Source of the DNA: Branchiostoma floridae
Lineage: Eukaryota; Chordata; Leptocardii; Amphioxiformes; Branchiostomatidae
Length of the DNA stretch: 64,000 bases
Assembly: GCF_000003815.2 (NCBI RefSeq)
Contig: NC_049990.1
Span: forward strand, 9,623,475 to 9,687,474
Reading direction: 5' to 3'
Shown: piece by piece, positions 21,900 to 59,085 of the stretch
Layout of the letters: each line of letters starts with the position of its first letter
Position numbering within the stretch: position 1 is the first letter of the stretch
The notes under the pieces: model-generated
Seen by the model: only the letters and a program-made list of their open reading frames with translations
Databases searched by the model: none
Told to the model about the DNA's origin: nothing
Translations under genes and position numbers: made by a program

Positions 21900-24000
21900 T
21901 TTGATACTCTTATGTCTGTGTATGTCTTTCTAGTTGAGTAGGCTAAAGTAAGACGTTACTTGACAAACACCCTGTATACTTCCCCTGCAACAGTAACGGG
22001 CGGTCCCGAATTATAGACCTCCCTCTCTCATTCGTGGGTTATCCCCGAAGAATGTTTGACGTTCTGACACGTCAGTGCGAAGCCTGCGTCATGTCCTGTC
22101 TCGGGGCAGACATCGGCAAACATCGGTAAACATCGGCAAACATCGCGTATGTTTGTCAGGACAGCACGCTGCAGGTGCAGGCCTGGGAACGGGAACACGG
22201 GTCAAAGGGCACCGTTGGCTCGCCTTTGAAGTGAACTGTTGATATTATGTTTTCCCTCAAGCATATCGTTCTTCTTCACTTCATTTTCTTCCTCTGAGTC
22301 TCAAACACAATACTAGGTAGCACAAATCACCAAATGCGCAAGGAGACAAATCGAATTATTGCAATCTTTATGTAGATTTAATTTAGCCTTATATTATATA
22401 ATATAATAAAGACGATATTTTCAGATGAGTGCATAGATGATACCAGCAGGCAGCAGCAATAAAAAGCAAGGTTTGTCATTATTGCTATATTGATTATCAA
22501 CTAAGATAGTCTATATGGGATACAATGTATATAAATTTCTTCCATAGCTACAATGGATTATAGGGAGTTTTACGTTTAAGTGTTACAATTCATACTCACA
22601 AACTATAAATAATAATGTGATCACTATGTAGTGAGAGGGACATTGACTTTGATAGCAGCAAAAAATAACTGCTATCAAAAAGATGCTCACGAGCAAATCA
22701 AGGAACGGCATCTGCTCTCTCAAAATGTTTTACTGACAGAAAAAGCATGTTTGTCAATAGTTCTGACATTTAAGTCTCCTTGTGCAGTATTTCCCTACTC
22801 TCCAAGCAGAGGCTTAGCCTGAGTATCATCCGTATTCTACCGGGGCTCCTTACACTCGCTACCCCTAAAAAATACTACACTGTACTAGTATGTTTTTAGG
22901 GAAGTGAGTGTAAAGAGCCCCGGTAGAAATACGATGGTACCCAGGCTAGCAGAGGCTAGTCTACGGCTTAGTTTGCGACATCCTCTTAGATATTTTTGCC
23001 AGGATTTCTAGTTCTCTTTTGTTTCAGTAGGTGCAAAGAGAAATCTGAGAAAAAAAGAAAGCCTGACAAAGGCCAAAGACTAGCAGGGGCTAGTCTTTGC
23101 TTGAACTCGGAGTAGTACTATTACTACTATTTCCTGTCGGACTTTGTCGGCGACACACAGAAACAATCTAACCCTCCAAATGATTACCAGCATATCTCAA
23201 AGTCAAGCGTTCTTCACTCTCTTTTCCAATTTTGTTGTGACACAAATCTAAACCTTTTAACCACCTCAACTCTAAAAGCTCTACCGTTTACATACGTTTG
23301 CCTCTCATATCTTTTCACCTATTGCGCCCCTCATACCGTACGTGACCTTGTAGCTAGTGGAAGGTCGTTACTTGACCTTGAAGGGGACACCTGTCCTGTC
23401 GTCGCGATGTCCTAGGTTAACAAGACCACGCGAGGAATGCTTGCTACGTGCCCCAACAGTCTGGTCTCAATCAAGCGGGGAGTGAATTCCAATTCGGCTG
23501 TGTACCCCTGCCAAGCCAGACATCTGTTCCAAACTTTCATCAAACGTATGATGTAGATGTGCGAAGGAGTGAAGGCACCTGGTATTGTAAATTTCCTCGA
23601 CAATACTTTGTTCTTGTATCACCTAATTGTTTATGTCCAATATTGAATTTAACTCACTAGCCTTCCTGACCCATTCTGCGTGCAATTTAAAGTTGAAACG
23701 GTGTTCCTACCTAGGACGACTTTAATCTCTTAATTTCATACCCCCTCCCATCCTTGACGTAATACGACCAATTCCTTTTGACCTTTACGTCCGACCTTGG
23801 TGTTAAAACCGCGTGGGATCATGACAAGGAATGCGCGGCCCGTCTCCTTAAATATTGACCTGACATTCCAGCTCTGTGTCTACAAGGTGGCCGGCGGTAT
23901 TAAATGTCGCAGTCGGTTTATCGGAAGACGAACAGGAGTAGAGTAAAAACTGGCGCTCTTCCAATTAACTCTTTCCCCTCATTCCTTTATCTTCTAAACT
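21900..24000. other. Intergenic region between the MyTH4-FERM gene and amot
   Basis: No coding exon recognised. It contains a short tandem array of catcggcaaa-type 10-mers (about 22110-22146), foldback elements around 22798-23110 and otherwise unique AT-rich DNA. The region just left of 24091 is the likely upstream promoter of amot, but no TATA box or strong CpG cluster was identified. Confidence 0.4.
22816..22947. mobile_element. Foldback MITE (132 bp)
   Basis: The left arm agcctgagtatcatccgtat then ctaccggggctcc mirrors the right arm, ggagccccggtag-like then acgatggtacccaggct, with about 60-base arms around a short loop. A related left end occurs at 62664 (agcctgggtatcag ... taccggggttcc). 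It sits directly next to a tctccaagcagagg motif at 22798, which belongs to another foldback family. Confidence 0.7.
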
Positions 24001-24090
24001 CAAGAGAGGCACACACAACTTCTTTCGGTCTGAACGCTTTCGGTCTTCGACGTTCGCGTGCTGCTTTTATTGCCACGTACGTGTGAACCG

Positions 24091-40386
<16,296 letters not shown>

Positions 40387-41964
40387 CCTGGCTACTTGAC
40401 TTCTAACAGGCTGGCAAACTCACTGGGCCAAGACAGGGAAAGGTGTTTGCCAAGTAGAGGCAGTACAGCACTCCATTTTGTTAGGAGACGTCAACTGATC
40501 CTTCGAAATGTCAGCTGTCACAGAGGAAGGTGGAAAAAACTTTTCATGGTCCATTCCATTTCAAAAGTTGACGGGTGATATTGTTTTTATTTTATTGAAA
40601 GAGATGGGTCCTTAGGATGATTTTCATACAGGGGGACTAATGGTGACAACCCCTACTTTTGAAATGGAATAGCCCTTACATCATCTTTTGAAGAAGTTTG
40701 AATCGGTAGGGTGTCAGTGAAATTTTGACGCTTCTTTTGTGAAGTGGCACATGAGAAAAGTTATTGATTATTTCCATTGTGTTTTAGAATCATTCCCTTG
40801 TAGATCCAAGGAAATTCCACTCTTGTGCAGTATGAAATCCATTAAAATAGCTGCAAGTATACTTATTAATCAACGTGTAATATTATTTTGTAAATAACTG
40901 TGATATTCTACTTTTGTGCAAGACACAAATCAGCTGTCCCCTTGTTTTCTTTCTGTATTCTTTATTTAATTTTTCAACATAAAGGATTATATACAACCAG
41001 ATGTACCACTGCTGGATTGTAAAGCTAATATTTTTTGATTTACCTATGTGTAGAATTACAGGGGAAATGTTGGGTATCTTTGTGTAAGAGGGTTAGAAAA
41101 GGTGGGAAATAACTTGAAATCCTGTATTGCCTTACTAAACTGTAACCAATGCCCATATAAACCATCCATTTAGTGCTGCACCTTTATGTGTGTGTGATGA
41201 ATTATGAAAATGATTTTTGCTTTTAAGTATGAGACACACACACTTATTTCTGTTAGAAATTATATTAGCGAAGACAACAGTTTTTCTTTGTCAGCCTAAT
41301 ATTAGCTTTCTTGTTTTAGCCCGTTGTATTATTTCAGATTGGCAGGCCAATATCTATCTTGGGCAAAATAAGGTACTCGCGAATAAATTTTCATTTGTAT
41401 TGAGAATTCTTCAGGCAACATTTCTCCCACATCTTATCTTACATTCACATTGTACTCATGTCAAGCATTTTTGATATCCAGTTATTAACTTAAAAAGACA
41501 ACACAGTACATGTACTTGTGTATATGTAGGGAATTCTGCAATTGTAATATTTTGGTAGGCAATACTTCCTGTAAACATGTTTCTTATGATAACTAAATTT
41601 ATACATGTATCATCCTACATATCACTGAGACACAGAAAAATGTTAAAAGTCAAAATATGTATGTCTTGTCTACACCATGAAGGAGGTATTTTTTATCATT
41701 TGTACTTTATTTTGTAGATCTGTCACTATACGAGTAGTATGTTAAAATGGAAGCCAGTTGATACTGGAAGTATGACTAGTGTAAATGGAGTCATGAATGA
41801 TTTGAAGAATGGGCAGATAAAGTTAAGTGGAGAAAATGTTTTGAAGAAATGTATCTAGAGGACAATTTTGGGGTAAAGTTGAGAGGTCGTTCTTGATGAA
41901 GAGAGAAGATGAGTTGTAGAAGAGTGGTCTATTTTTATTTGTCGGTTGTACATATTCAAGTCAG

Positions 41965-41970
41965 AATAAA
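41965..41970 (+). promoter_or_regulatory. Candidate amot polyadenylation signal
   Basis: AATAAA in gtcagaataaaaaatgg, about 1.6 kb after the amot stop, with a downstream GT-rich stretch (gagaacctctgtgttgcttg). The 3' UTR 40387-41970 contains no other recognised feature. Confidence 0.4.
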
Positions 41971-42262
41971 AAATGGTGACAAGGAGAGAGAACCTCTGTG
42001 TTGCTTGTCATGATTGCATCTTGACCCCTTTCTGATTGTGGAGAGTGAAAGGGAAAGGCAGGCTTGATGGGGTGCTTTTTGAAAAAAAAATGCTTATGAT
42101 CTTTTTTTCTGGTTGTATCTAGTTCTGATTGTAACGATTTGTTGTAAGCTGCCACCATAGTTTTAGCAACCTTTATGGCGGATGCTTGCATGAAACTGGG
42201 TACAATAAAAATTGATATAAGCAGAAAAAAAGACATACGGCCCACTTCATACTTGTCACGTT

Positions 42263-42332
42263 AACTGTAGTACTAGACATTATAGTCTACTACAGAAGTA
42301 GACTACAGTCTACAATGTGTAGTACTACAGTT
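42263..42332. repeat. Foldback hairpin, about 30-base arms
   Basis: The left arm aactgtagtactagacatt then tagtctact pairs with the right arm agtagacta ... aatgtgtagtactacagtt around a short loop, with a few bulged bases. Either a tiny MITE or a hairpin RNA precursor. Located in the intergenic region between amot and the CAP-Gly gene. Confidence 0.55.
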
Positions 42333-43254
42333 CCAAGAAACAAGTGTTAGGTGCACCTAGGCCAATAAGCTAAGGGAGGTAAAAGCCTGTGCATTTGTAA
42401 AAGGCATGATTTGTCCTGAAAGAAGATGTGTTGATAATCCAGGATAGTTAGCTAATAATCTAATTGAAATAGGGATAAACAGTACAGTTACTCCTGAAGT
42501 TGTTGAGATACTACCGATATAGCAGGAATTATTATTCTTGCTTGGTTTGTGAGAACAAGAAGACACAATGATTCAGTTTTCAGCTTGTCTTTTTACTTGC
42601 TTGCATGTAAACCACATAAAAATAGCGTGAAAATATATATATTTTAAACGGTATATTCCTACCTATTTCTACAAATTTTATTTTCCACATTATCTACAAC
42701 CAATTTTATATACCTATCATCATCAGCTGCAAGGTCAGATGTGAGCCTTCTGAAACCTTAATTATACACTACTTCTTCATTGACAATTATAATCTAGCTA
42801 TTGGTCTATCAAAGTAGCAGCATCAGTCTAAAGTTAACCATATCATCCTAGCTATTGTCTAAAAAATACGGTATACATAAAAAGTTGTTGCAGAACAGCC
42901 CCATTTGGAAGTAACAAAATACAAACATCACTGCCTTCCTGTATTTGCATATTGTGAAACATTGCTGTGATTTAAAAAAAAAAAACTTAAACAACTTAGC
43001 TACTTTTCACCAGTTATTTTGTTTACAAAAACCCTATTTATTCTCCCCACTACCCTGAGTGTATTGCACATTGCTTTGTGGACAGCTTCAGTGTCTTCAG
43101 ACGTAGACAGATATACTCTTGACATTCTAGTTTATACAATGTGCTTCTGAAACTGTACAGCAGCCTGTATGTGTATTCCCTTTTTACCAAATAAATTACA
43201 GATCTGTTCTTTTCTAAACATAATGTAATGAAAGAAAAACACCTCTTATTTTGC

Positions 43255-43750
43255 TGTCTTTGTGAGGAAGCCACTTGTTTATGCCAGGACAGTGCAACAG
43301 AGACCTCTTTCAGTTTTCAGATGTACTGCAAGTTGTTGCTGAATTAGTGAGTTCCCTGGGCAGGCTTCGCCAATACCTCTCCCACCCACCCATTTTCTAA
43401 ACAATGTATGAAAGAAAAACACCTCTTTTTTGCTGTCTTTGTGAGGAAGCCACTTGTTTATGCCAGGACAGTGCAACAGAGACTTCTTTCAGTTCTTAGA
43501 AATACTGCAAGTTGTTGCTGATTGTTGGTTCAATAATAGGTGAGTTCCCTGGGCAGACTTAGCCCATATCTCTCCCAGCCACCCCTTTTCTAAAAATAAT
43601 GTATCCTGTCTTTGTGAGGAAGCCACTAGTTGTTTATGCCAGGGCAGTGCAACAGAGACCTCTTTCAGTTCTTAGAAGTGCTGCAAGTCGTTGGTTCAAT
43701 AATAGGTGAGTTCCCTGGGCAGACTTAGCCCATACCTCTCCCAGCCACCC
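43255..43750 (-). repeat. Three tandem copies of the end of the CAP-Gly gene (period about 175 bp)
   Basis: The block gaggaagccac ... gtgcaacagagac ... gagttccctgggcag ... cctctcccagccacccc occurs at about 43264, 43443 and 43616. The rightmost copy contains the functional stop codon and last codons (PRELTYY). The other two carry decayed versions of the same coding end within the 3' flank. Confidence 0.85.
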
Positions 43751-45889
43751 CTCCTAGCCATCCCGATCTGAGCAGAGTGCGGCATGTGGGTCTTTGGGAT
43801 GGTCGGACTGGAGATGAACTGTCTCTCGTACGGGTCATACTCTTCATGCACGGGTGACGACGTGTAGCTGAAAGCAGACATGGCGGACTGTGGCCGCATG
43901 GTCGCCGCGGGAATGTGGTTCCCCACGGAGTGAGACAGGTGGTAGCTTCTTGGCGACGAGAACATGGAGTGAACACCTGGAAGAAGAACAACAGATGTCA
44001 TTTTGGGGGGCCAGAAGTTAACTGAATTGTGCAAGATTTTTAACAAATACATAAATATGTTTACAATTGGGGAAACCCTATATATGTTCTGACAATGTTC
44101 CATCACCCCTACCTTCCACCCCTTTGTTCCTACAACCCTGATGATAGAGTTAGGAAATGTTAGAACAAAGGAGTGTCAGAACAATATAGGGGTTCACTAA
44201 ACTATTTCCAATTAATCGCTTTTATCCATCCCTTCAAGTTATCTCCAGTGGTTGCTGTCCACAGCAAAAAAAAAATTACTGATACCATGACAGTTTCCTA
44301 TAAACATTGTGCAATAATTATGTCTAGTCCTACAGACTGTCTGTATAAATTGCCCTAGAAAAATAACCCTGTTTTTAGTTTGACATAATCAATGATGATT
44401 TGTCTGCTCCAGGCTTTGTCTGTCCTGTTTTGTATTGATTTACGGTGCTGCTACTATGTCTTGCATTGTGCAGTTGTATTGACTATTGTTCCTCTCCCTT
44501 AAAAATCGATCTGTCTAGCAAAGGTGTTATACATTTTGACTTGAACATGGACATATCTATTGATGAAATGAAACTTAAATCCTAAATCAATCGTATTGAT
44601 ACATTTTACTCAAAATGCCATCATATTTCGCTGTCCCAGAGGCAGTAATATGTATTTACCAGGGAAAGCCTCCACTGCCTGGTCTTTATATGACCTGGTG
44701 ACGCTGGCTGGACGTCTCGTTCTTGGCCCTGTGAGGTCAACGACAAAAAAACATTTGTAAATTTAAGTATGGAAAGATTCATGTGCATATAATCACACTG
44801 TGTAAATCTTAATGTTTACAAAAAAACATACATGTGTATCGGAAGAACTGTATGTTAACAGTACTTGTTTTACTGGGATTCATACAGATTGAGCACAAGT
44901 TTTATTTAAAAAAACAACAACAACAGATTAATCTTTCAATTCCATGATTATAAGTCAATTTTGTTTGCAAGTAGTGAAAACTATATGACATTGTGCGAGA
45001 TGAAATGAATGAATGAAAGACAACTGAATGATTGAACAAATGAACAAATATATAAACTGATGTGAAGTGAAAGTTCACGAATAAAATCTTAACCGACTCA
45101 CTTTCTCTTTCGCCGAACAGTAGCGGGTCGTATTCCGACACGGGACTGACGGTTCTGTACGGGTCGTGCGTCCACCTTCCCATGGTGCTCTCAAACCTGA
45201 GTCTGGAGGCGTGGAGAAACACGCCGTGTCCGTCCTTACACGAGAAGTAGTGACGTCCCAGGAACGTGCCGTTGTGTTTCCCAACTGTGAAAATCAGAAC
45301 AGATGAATTAAATAAAATGTAATTCCTGCTTTTTTCAACTTACTCACGTTCATGGTTTTCATGGTGACCACTGTAACATTTAATAATAGATAATTTGTCT
45401 TGGTGACGATAACAAATAATCTGTTCACCACGAACATTTAGTTTCGAAAACAAGTTAAATTTTCTCAGACCATGAAAGTCTGGTACCCAAAGAAAAGTGA
45501 ATTACAGCTGTATTACTTTGAGAACATGGGAGAGAAGTGTTCTGCTGTAATTTTACTTTATTGCTCATTCATCTTTCGAAGAATTCAGGAAACAAAGAAG
45601 AAAGGACCTTGATAATGCGTATTTTAGTCGTATTCCCTTCTGTAACTAAAACAGGCCATCAAACCTTACATGACATTTTGTAAACAGCAATATTGTGACT
45701 TGCGTTGTCTGTCAAATCAGTGCTTTAGAATTCCATTGATTGCCTACCTTGAAAATCGAACTCCACGCCCACCCAGTTGCCCCTCATCCCGTTCAGATGC
45801 CCGGTGTAGCGTACGGTTCCGTGCTCGATCGTCCCGTGATACAGCACCTCCACACGCTGACCAACGTGAACGTTGATGAATAAAACCAT
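43696..45889 (-). CDS. Small CAP-Gly domain protein
   Basis: Four coding exons on minus: 45889-45748, 45284-45102, 44728-44660, 43976-43696. The frame is consistent and gives 224 residues. Residues about 7-80 form a CAP-Gly domain: VGQRVEVLYHGTIEHGTVRY, then GNWVGVEFD, GKHNGTFLGRHYFSC (canonical GKNDG varied to GKHNG) and GVFLHASRLRFE. Such domains bind EEY/F tails of tubulin, EB and CLIP proteins. The rest (DPYRTVSPVSEYDPLLFG, a basic stretch, HEEYDPYERQF) is low-complexity and unrecognised, with two similar EYDP motifs. A 5' UTR exon probably joins at acceptor 45926, from donor gtgaga at 46541-46536. I do not recognise a named orthologue; a cytoskeletal or ciliary role is inference. Confidence 0.8.
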
Positions 45890-46539
45890 CGCAGTTTATT
45901 CCACAGGACTTGTTTTTAGTTTGATCTGGAAAAAAAGTAAAAAGGAATATTAAGATTCTAGTGATGTAAGAAAATCAATTTACAGCTCAAGTCTTGACAG
46001 TGTCATTCTGATTAATTTTCAATGGTCACATGATATCATGGCTAGCAGGTGGTCTGATTGTGTCAGAATCTGTAATCTACACAAACAACAATTAACCAGA
46101 TGCCCCATAATTACTATAATTGCTGCAATTATGGCAATAATCAGTGCGGAACAGTTACACAACAAGATGTGTGCGTGTGTCTGTCTACTGATGAAACAAA
46201 CAACTGAAATACTTCTAGAACTGATTCTATCAGTGTTAACCACTTGATAGATGAACTCTAACAACATTCAAAACACCACAACAAGTGCACGAGAATAGGT
46301 AAACAAACACAGACAGCTCAATCAAATGTACCCAAAACATATCAAATGGCCAGTGTCATTTCTTCCAGCATGTCCAAGCTTCTGCCATGCCACCTACTTG
46401 GTGTACTCTTATTTCATAACTGTAATAAGATTTCCTCTTATAATTTTACGTTCAAAAGCAATAAATCACATAGAATCAAACTGCACCCACCCACCTTTCT
46501 CTTAGGACTGTCCCGTGTCCTCTTCTACCGCCTGGTCTC

Positions 46540-46860
46540 ACCTAGCGTGATTAGTTGCTAAGCAACGCTCTACGTTCTCGCAGCTTCTCGCCAATTATCT
46601 CATCTCGCGAGATTAGGGGTACACTCCTGATGAATGCCGGGATTGCAATGGTGGTCCTCTAGTGGCCGGGGAAAAAAATCGTAACAGGTTTTGAAGCAAA
46701 AACTCCAATATTCGCGCAATTTCTGATGTATGTTTGCCAAATCCAGATGTTGATTGGATTCTACTAGAGCTGGGGAAAGTAACTCGGAAATTGCAAGTCG
46801 CTGTAAACCTCGCGCCAACTCTGCCCCCCTCCCCACGTTTCTGTTTTGGCTCTAGCTGAC
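46540..46860. promoter_or_regulatory. Divergent promoter between the CAP-Gly gene and taf6
   Basis: Contains gttgctaagcaac (46554-46566), a perfect inverted palindrome matching the RFX X-box pattern GTNRCY-N-RGYAAC; CCAAT (46591-46595); and the palindrome TCTCGCGAGA (46603-46612), a known element of TATA-less, often bidirectional promoters. Genes start on either side (minus 45889 with an upstream noncoding exon, plus 46910). No TATA box is seen. Confidence 0.65.
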
Positions 46861-46909
46861 TTCTTGCACTTGGACTTCTACTGGATGTTGAACGTTTGTA
46901 AGAGCCAGG

Positions 46910-55329
<8,420 letters not shown>

Positions 55330-56064
55330 TTCTTCTTATCAGCCTATAAGTAATATTGTAAAAGTACTGGGCACTCAGAAGCTAATTATTAAAATAACTA
55401 ACGGCAAATAGTAGATATCAAGAGAGCACTGCTGCAGATGGAAGACCAGAATATAAAATAGTTTACTTTATGTACTAGTACTCTTAGGGCATACAGGTAC
55501 ATATATCTGTAAACTCCTGATATGCAGATATCTGTAAACTTCTGGTATGAGATATACATAAGGTTGACTTAAAGAAATGATATGATGCTTTTCCTCTATG
55601 GAATTCTGAGCAATAATTTGATTGCATTTAGAGATACATGAATTGTTGTGTCCTTGCAAATGCTTTGCTTTTTTCATAGAAAGAACACTTATTAGTGTGA
55701 AGACATAAAATACTCTTGCTGTAAAAAGTCTGTAAAAGTAAAGTGTACTAACCAGGTTTTCTGTATTTCATACTTTTGTTCTTGTTACAGTTGAATATAT
55801 ACAGTACAAAGATAATCCGAAAGTACATCACACTATACCATAAAAAGAATACAACTTTTTGTGTATTGATACTGTGAAGAATATATATGTATATAAATAC
55901 TTAAGTAGCAGTTTGAACTTTTTTTAATCATCTAAGGAATGCACAGAATTCCAACAGCACTTTTCATTTGATAGTAAGATATTAAGAACATAGTTTACTC
56001 AAGTGTACATCTGAAATTTCGAATGTAGTAATTTGCCATTTTCCCCCATAGAATGTTTTAACTT
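55330..56064. other. Region between the convergent taf6 and the minus-strand ORF
   Basis: AT-rich 3' UTR-type sequence with a short repeated atatctgtaaac motif (about 55501-55545) and no canonical AATAAA after taf6. Variant ATAAAA/ATAAAT hexamers are present. Nothing else recognised. Confidence 0.4.
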
Positions 56065-57506
56065 TTACAGCCAAAGTGTCCCTACGGACTGTGCTGAATA
56101 TACAAGCTGTTTTTTGGAAGTGGAAAGAGAAGAGACTTTTCGTCTCCTATTTTTCCTGTTCCTTTTCTGTAGTACTGGGGGCTTTAAGTGATCAATGTTG
56201 TCCTTCAAAACCGTCCTGAAAACAGTAGTTCTTAAAAAGGTTCTACTTCTATAACAAATGTCATCAAATGTCCCAGAAAGCTTTTCAATAGGGGTTCCTT
56301 TGGATATATCAATTACCTTGCAGTTTTGAAAGTCGCCGAATTTGTCCAGTTCAATGATAAGCTTTTCTGAGAAACGGACTCGCTTCAGAGATTTGGACTG
56401 GGAGTCTGCTGTACACTTCAAAGAGGATCTCATTGGAACTATGCCTTCCTCACTTCCTTCGTCAGTTTCTTTGATACAAAGGTCCTTATCCCTGTCTACA
56501 AGTGTCTTGTTTTCTTGACTGCTTGGTAGCACAAAGTTGGCATTGCTGTCTACCTGTCCAGAACATCCTGCCAAGGTGCTGTCATATTTACTGTCTGTTG
56601 CCTGAGATGATGATGGCGGTGATGTCAGCAAGGAAGGATCATTTCCATTTCGGGTTAGGATGTTAAGAAAGTGTTGCTTAGACTGCAGTAACTTTTCTTC
56701 CGTCTTTTTGAGATGCTTCTCAAGGTCTGGGATTAAGGAATCTAAATCTGTAGGTTCTGTGGTGTTCACAGTGAATTGGAAGTCTTCATCAGCTGCTTGA
56801 TGACGTTCTTGATTTGTGTCCTTGTTGCGATCCTCGGCGACGTCATAGCGAACCAGTCCGCCAGGCTGAACTGTGACCCGAGGGAACAGTTCCTCGACAT
56901 TGTCCGAAAAGTAGTCCTCTTCTGATAATACTGTCTGTGTTTTTATGGTGCAAATATCAGACTCTAGTCTAGTAGTTTGCTGAATTTGTGTTGAAATTTT
57001 TGGCTTTTCGACATCTTTTCTACGTGTATCTGTACTCGGTGTATTGTCACTGAGACTTTGCTACGTGTATCTGTACTCGGTGTATTGTCACTGAGAATGA
57101 GTTCTGTTCTCTGATCACTGGTTTGATCCAAGGTCAGGTACGAGATTTCTTCAGTGTCTTCTTCGCACAGGATAAAGAACGCTTCTTCCTCGTCGTACAA
57201 TGTTATCTCTGTGTACGTATATATCCTTGCAACAAATCTCTCTGTCGTAGCTGGTGTTGTAGACTCATCCCAACGCGTTTCTGTCTGATGGGCATTTACA
57301 GAAGCCTTTGTTTGGTCTTGGCTTGCAGCTTTGGTTTCATCTACAACATAGGAACAACTCCGGCTCTCAGTACATGTTGATTCTTTATCTCTGCATGGTT
57401 CCGTGGTATCATCAGAAAGTAAGTCATACACCTCTTCCGAAGCTGAGAGAAACTCCAGTTGCAAAGGACCGATCATTTTGTTGGGATCACTTCTCGTCTC
57501 CTCCAT
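56065..57506 (-). CDS. Unidentified acidic protein with RVxF motif, frame broken by a 41-bp duplication
   Basis: On minus, an ATG at 57506 opens MEETRSDPNKMIGP... and runs to about 57060. The 41-base unit there (57020-57060, again from 57061) shifts the frame, and translation would stop at 56964. The other frame then stays open to a stop at 56065. Removing one unit leaves 1401 bases, 467 codons, so the intact form was a single-exon frame of 466 residues. Visible features are an acidic N-terminal half, a YFSDNVEELFPRVTVQPGG motif in the middle, KRVRFSEKL (RVxF type, a possible protein phosphatase 1 docking site) and a basic tail (RNRKNRRRK). Family not recognised. Either a disrupted gene, a polymorphic allele or an assembly error. 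Confidence 0.6.
57020..57100. repeat. 41-bp tandem duplication inside the minus-strand ORF
   Basis: ctacgtgtatctgtactcgg then tgtattgtcactgaga occurs at 57020 and again at 57061 without differences over at least 36 bases, separated by ctttg. Because 41 is not a multiple of three it breaks the reading frame. Confidence 0.9.
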
Positions 57507-58105
57507 TGAGCACGTATTTCACGATGTCACTACTTCTGTTATTAAGTTTCGCCCGCACATCCAATAAGGTTATATCTGAGTGAATATAAAATCAACAGTG
57601 AAGACTTTGACACTCGATCAAGCATCATAAAAAGAACTTTTACGAAAACACAAAAACGTGTGACGTGGTATGGTCACATACATGTGACAATAATTTCAAC
57701 GAGTACAGATTTTGATATTCACTGTCATGTGATCGAATCTAAAAGAGTCGAAAATTATAGTTTTTACCAAAGAATATATACAAATTATGCTCCTGGCAAA
57801 TTTCTTTTACGTTTTGTGTGTTTTGTTGCCTTTCTTATCATGTTTTTTTTTTGTTTCCGAAAGCTTCCCGGCCGGGCTCGAGTTGGGAATTGGCTTAAAA
57901 GAGCATTGTTTCACCTCAATTGAGAATGACAAAAGAGCACACGTTGACCTACAGGAGCCTTCCCAGTACACGACATGGCCCCAGTTGATTTAGTCTTCAG
58001 ATATGTATCGTATCTTACCTAATCTTTAATTGAATGCTTCAATACAAGGTTATGTCTACCACACTGAAGCCGGTAAAACCCATTATGTGGTGTAGGGAAT
58101 GGAAC

Positions 58106-59085
58106 TTAACCCTCAAACACCCGAGTGGGGTCCGTTTGGACCCCAGGCGTACATTTGGAAGTGCCATTTGAACATTTTTGATCTGAAGAAAAAATCCTTC
58201 CGTGACTTTGTTAGTCAATATGTCTTATACCTTCTCCTAAGTTTTCGCAAAGATTGGTACAATTATGTGGAAATTATGAAGAAAGTTTGTGTTCAGTCCC
58301 TCTGGGGTCCAAACGGACCCCAGCAAAAATGTACAGTTTTTAAAACAAACTTTGGAGGCTAACTCCTTAACCACTTATAGTATGACTACTAAACTTTCAG
58401 ACGATAATAAGAATGTAATCCTTAATCATCACAAAAATTTCTGTGTCATCAACATGTAATGTGACGACATTATGACGTCATTTACCTAATCAGGGCGGCC
58501 ATCTTGGATTTTGACCAATGACGTCATGAAATTAGCATAGATTAAAAATTTTAAGTCATGAAACTTACATTGAATTTCATAGAATTTAATTGTTGTCAGA
58601 AAACAGGTGTAGTTTACCAAGAAAACCTTGTTTAAATTGAAATTGTCAAATTTTGGCAAAAATATGCCTATTAGAATATGGTTGCCATGGCAACCCCCAA
58701 AAATGATAAACTTACTTTATTGACAAAAAACGTTTGCAAACAATATTTTTTGGTAAATTACCAAGTTTCGTAGCTTTAGCTCTAGCCGTTCATGAGTTAT
58801 GCGACATAAATGTTGCTGAGGGCCTCAAAATTCCCCTATCTGGTCAGAATAGGTTTAGTCCAAAACGTGGTCCTTCTGAACTTTTGCATAAATTATGATA
58901 ATGAGTTGGAATTAGCAACACATTAACATCTCAAAATCTTCCTCTTACATTGACGAAGCAATGTTTATACAATGATCGCCGATAAGAAATGGTACTGAGA
59001 TTTTATGAACAAAACATTTTGGGGTCCGTTTGGACCCCACTCGGTCATTTTAGTCGCAAAAAAAGGTCGGGTGCTTGAGGGTTAA
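58106..59085. mobile_element. Non-autonomous piggyBac-like element (TTAA target site)
   Basis: Flanked by TTAA at 58106-58109 and 59082-59085. The ends are inverted repeats ccctcaaacacccga and tcgggtgcttgaggg. A hairpin motif ggggtccgtttggacccc occurs near both ends (58127, 59021) and its inverse at 58304. TTAA plus a CCC start is the signature of piggyBac. The 972-base interior has no transposase frame; a short frame (58099-58362) spans the end and is not considered real. Confidence 0.85.

Noticed and set aside
58099-58362. 87-codon frame with WGPFGPQ and WGPNGPQ
   Set aside because: These residues come from the repeated GGGGTCC hairpin of the piggyBac-like element, and the ATG lies outside it.
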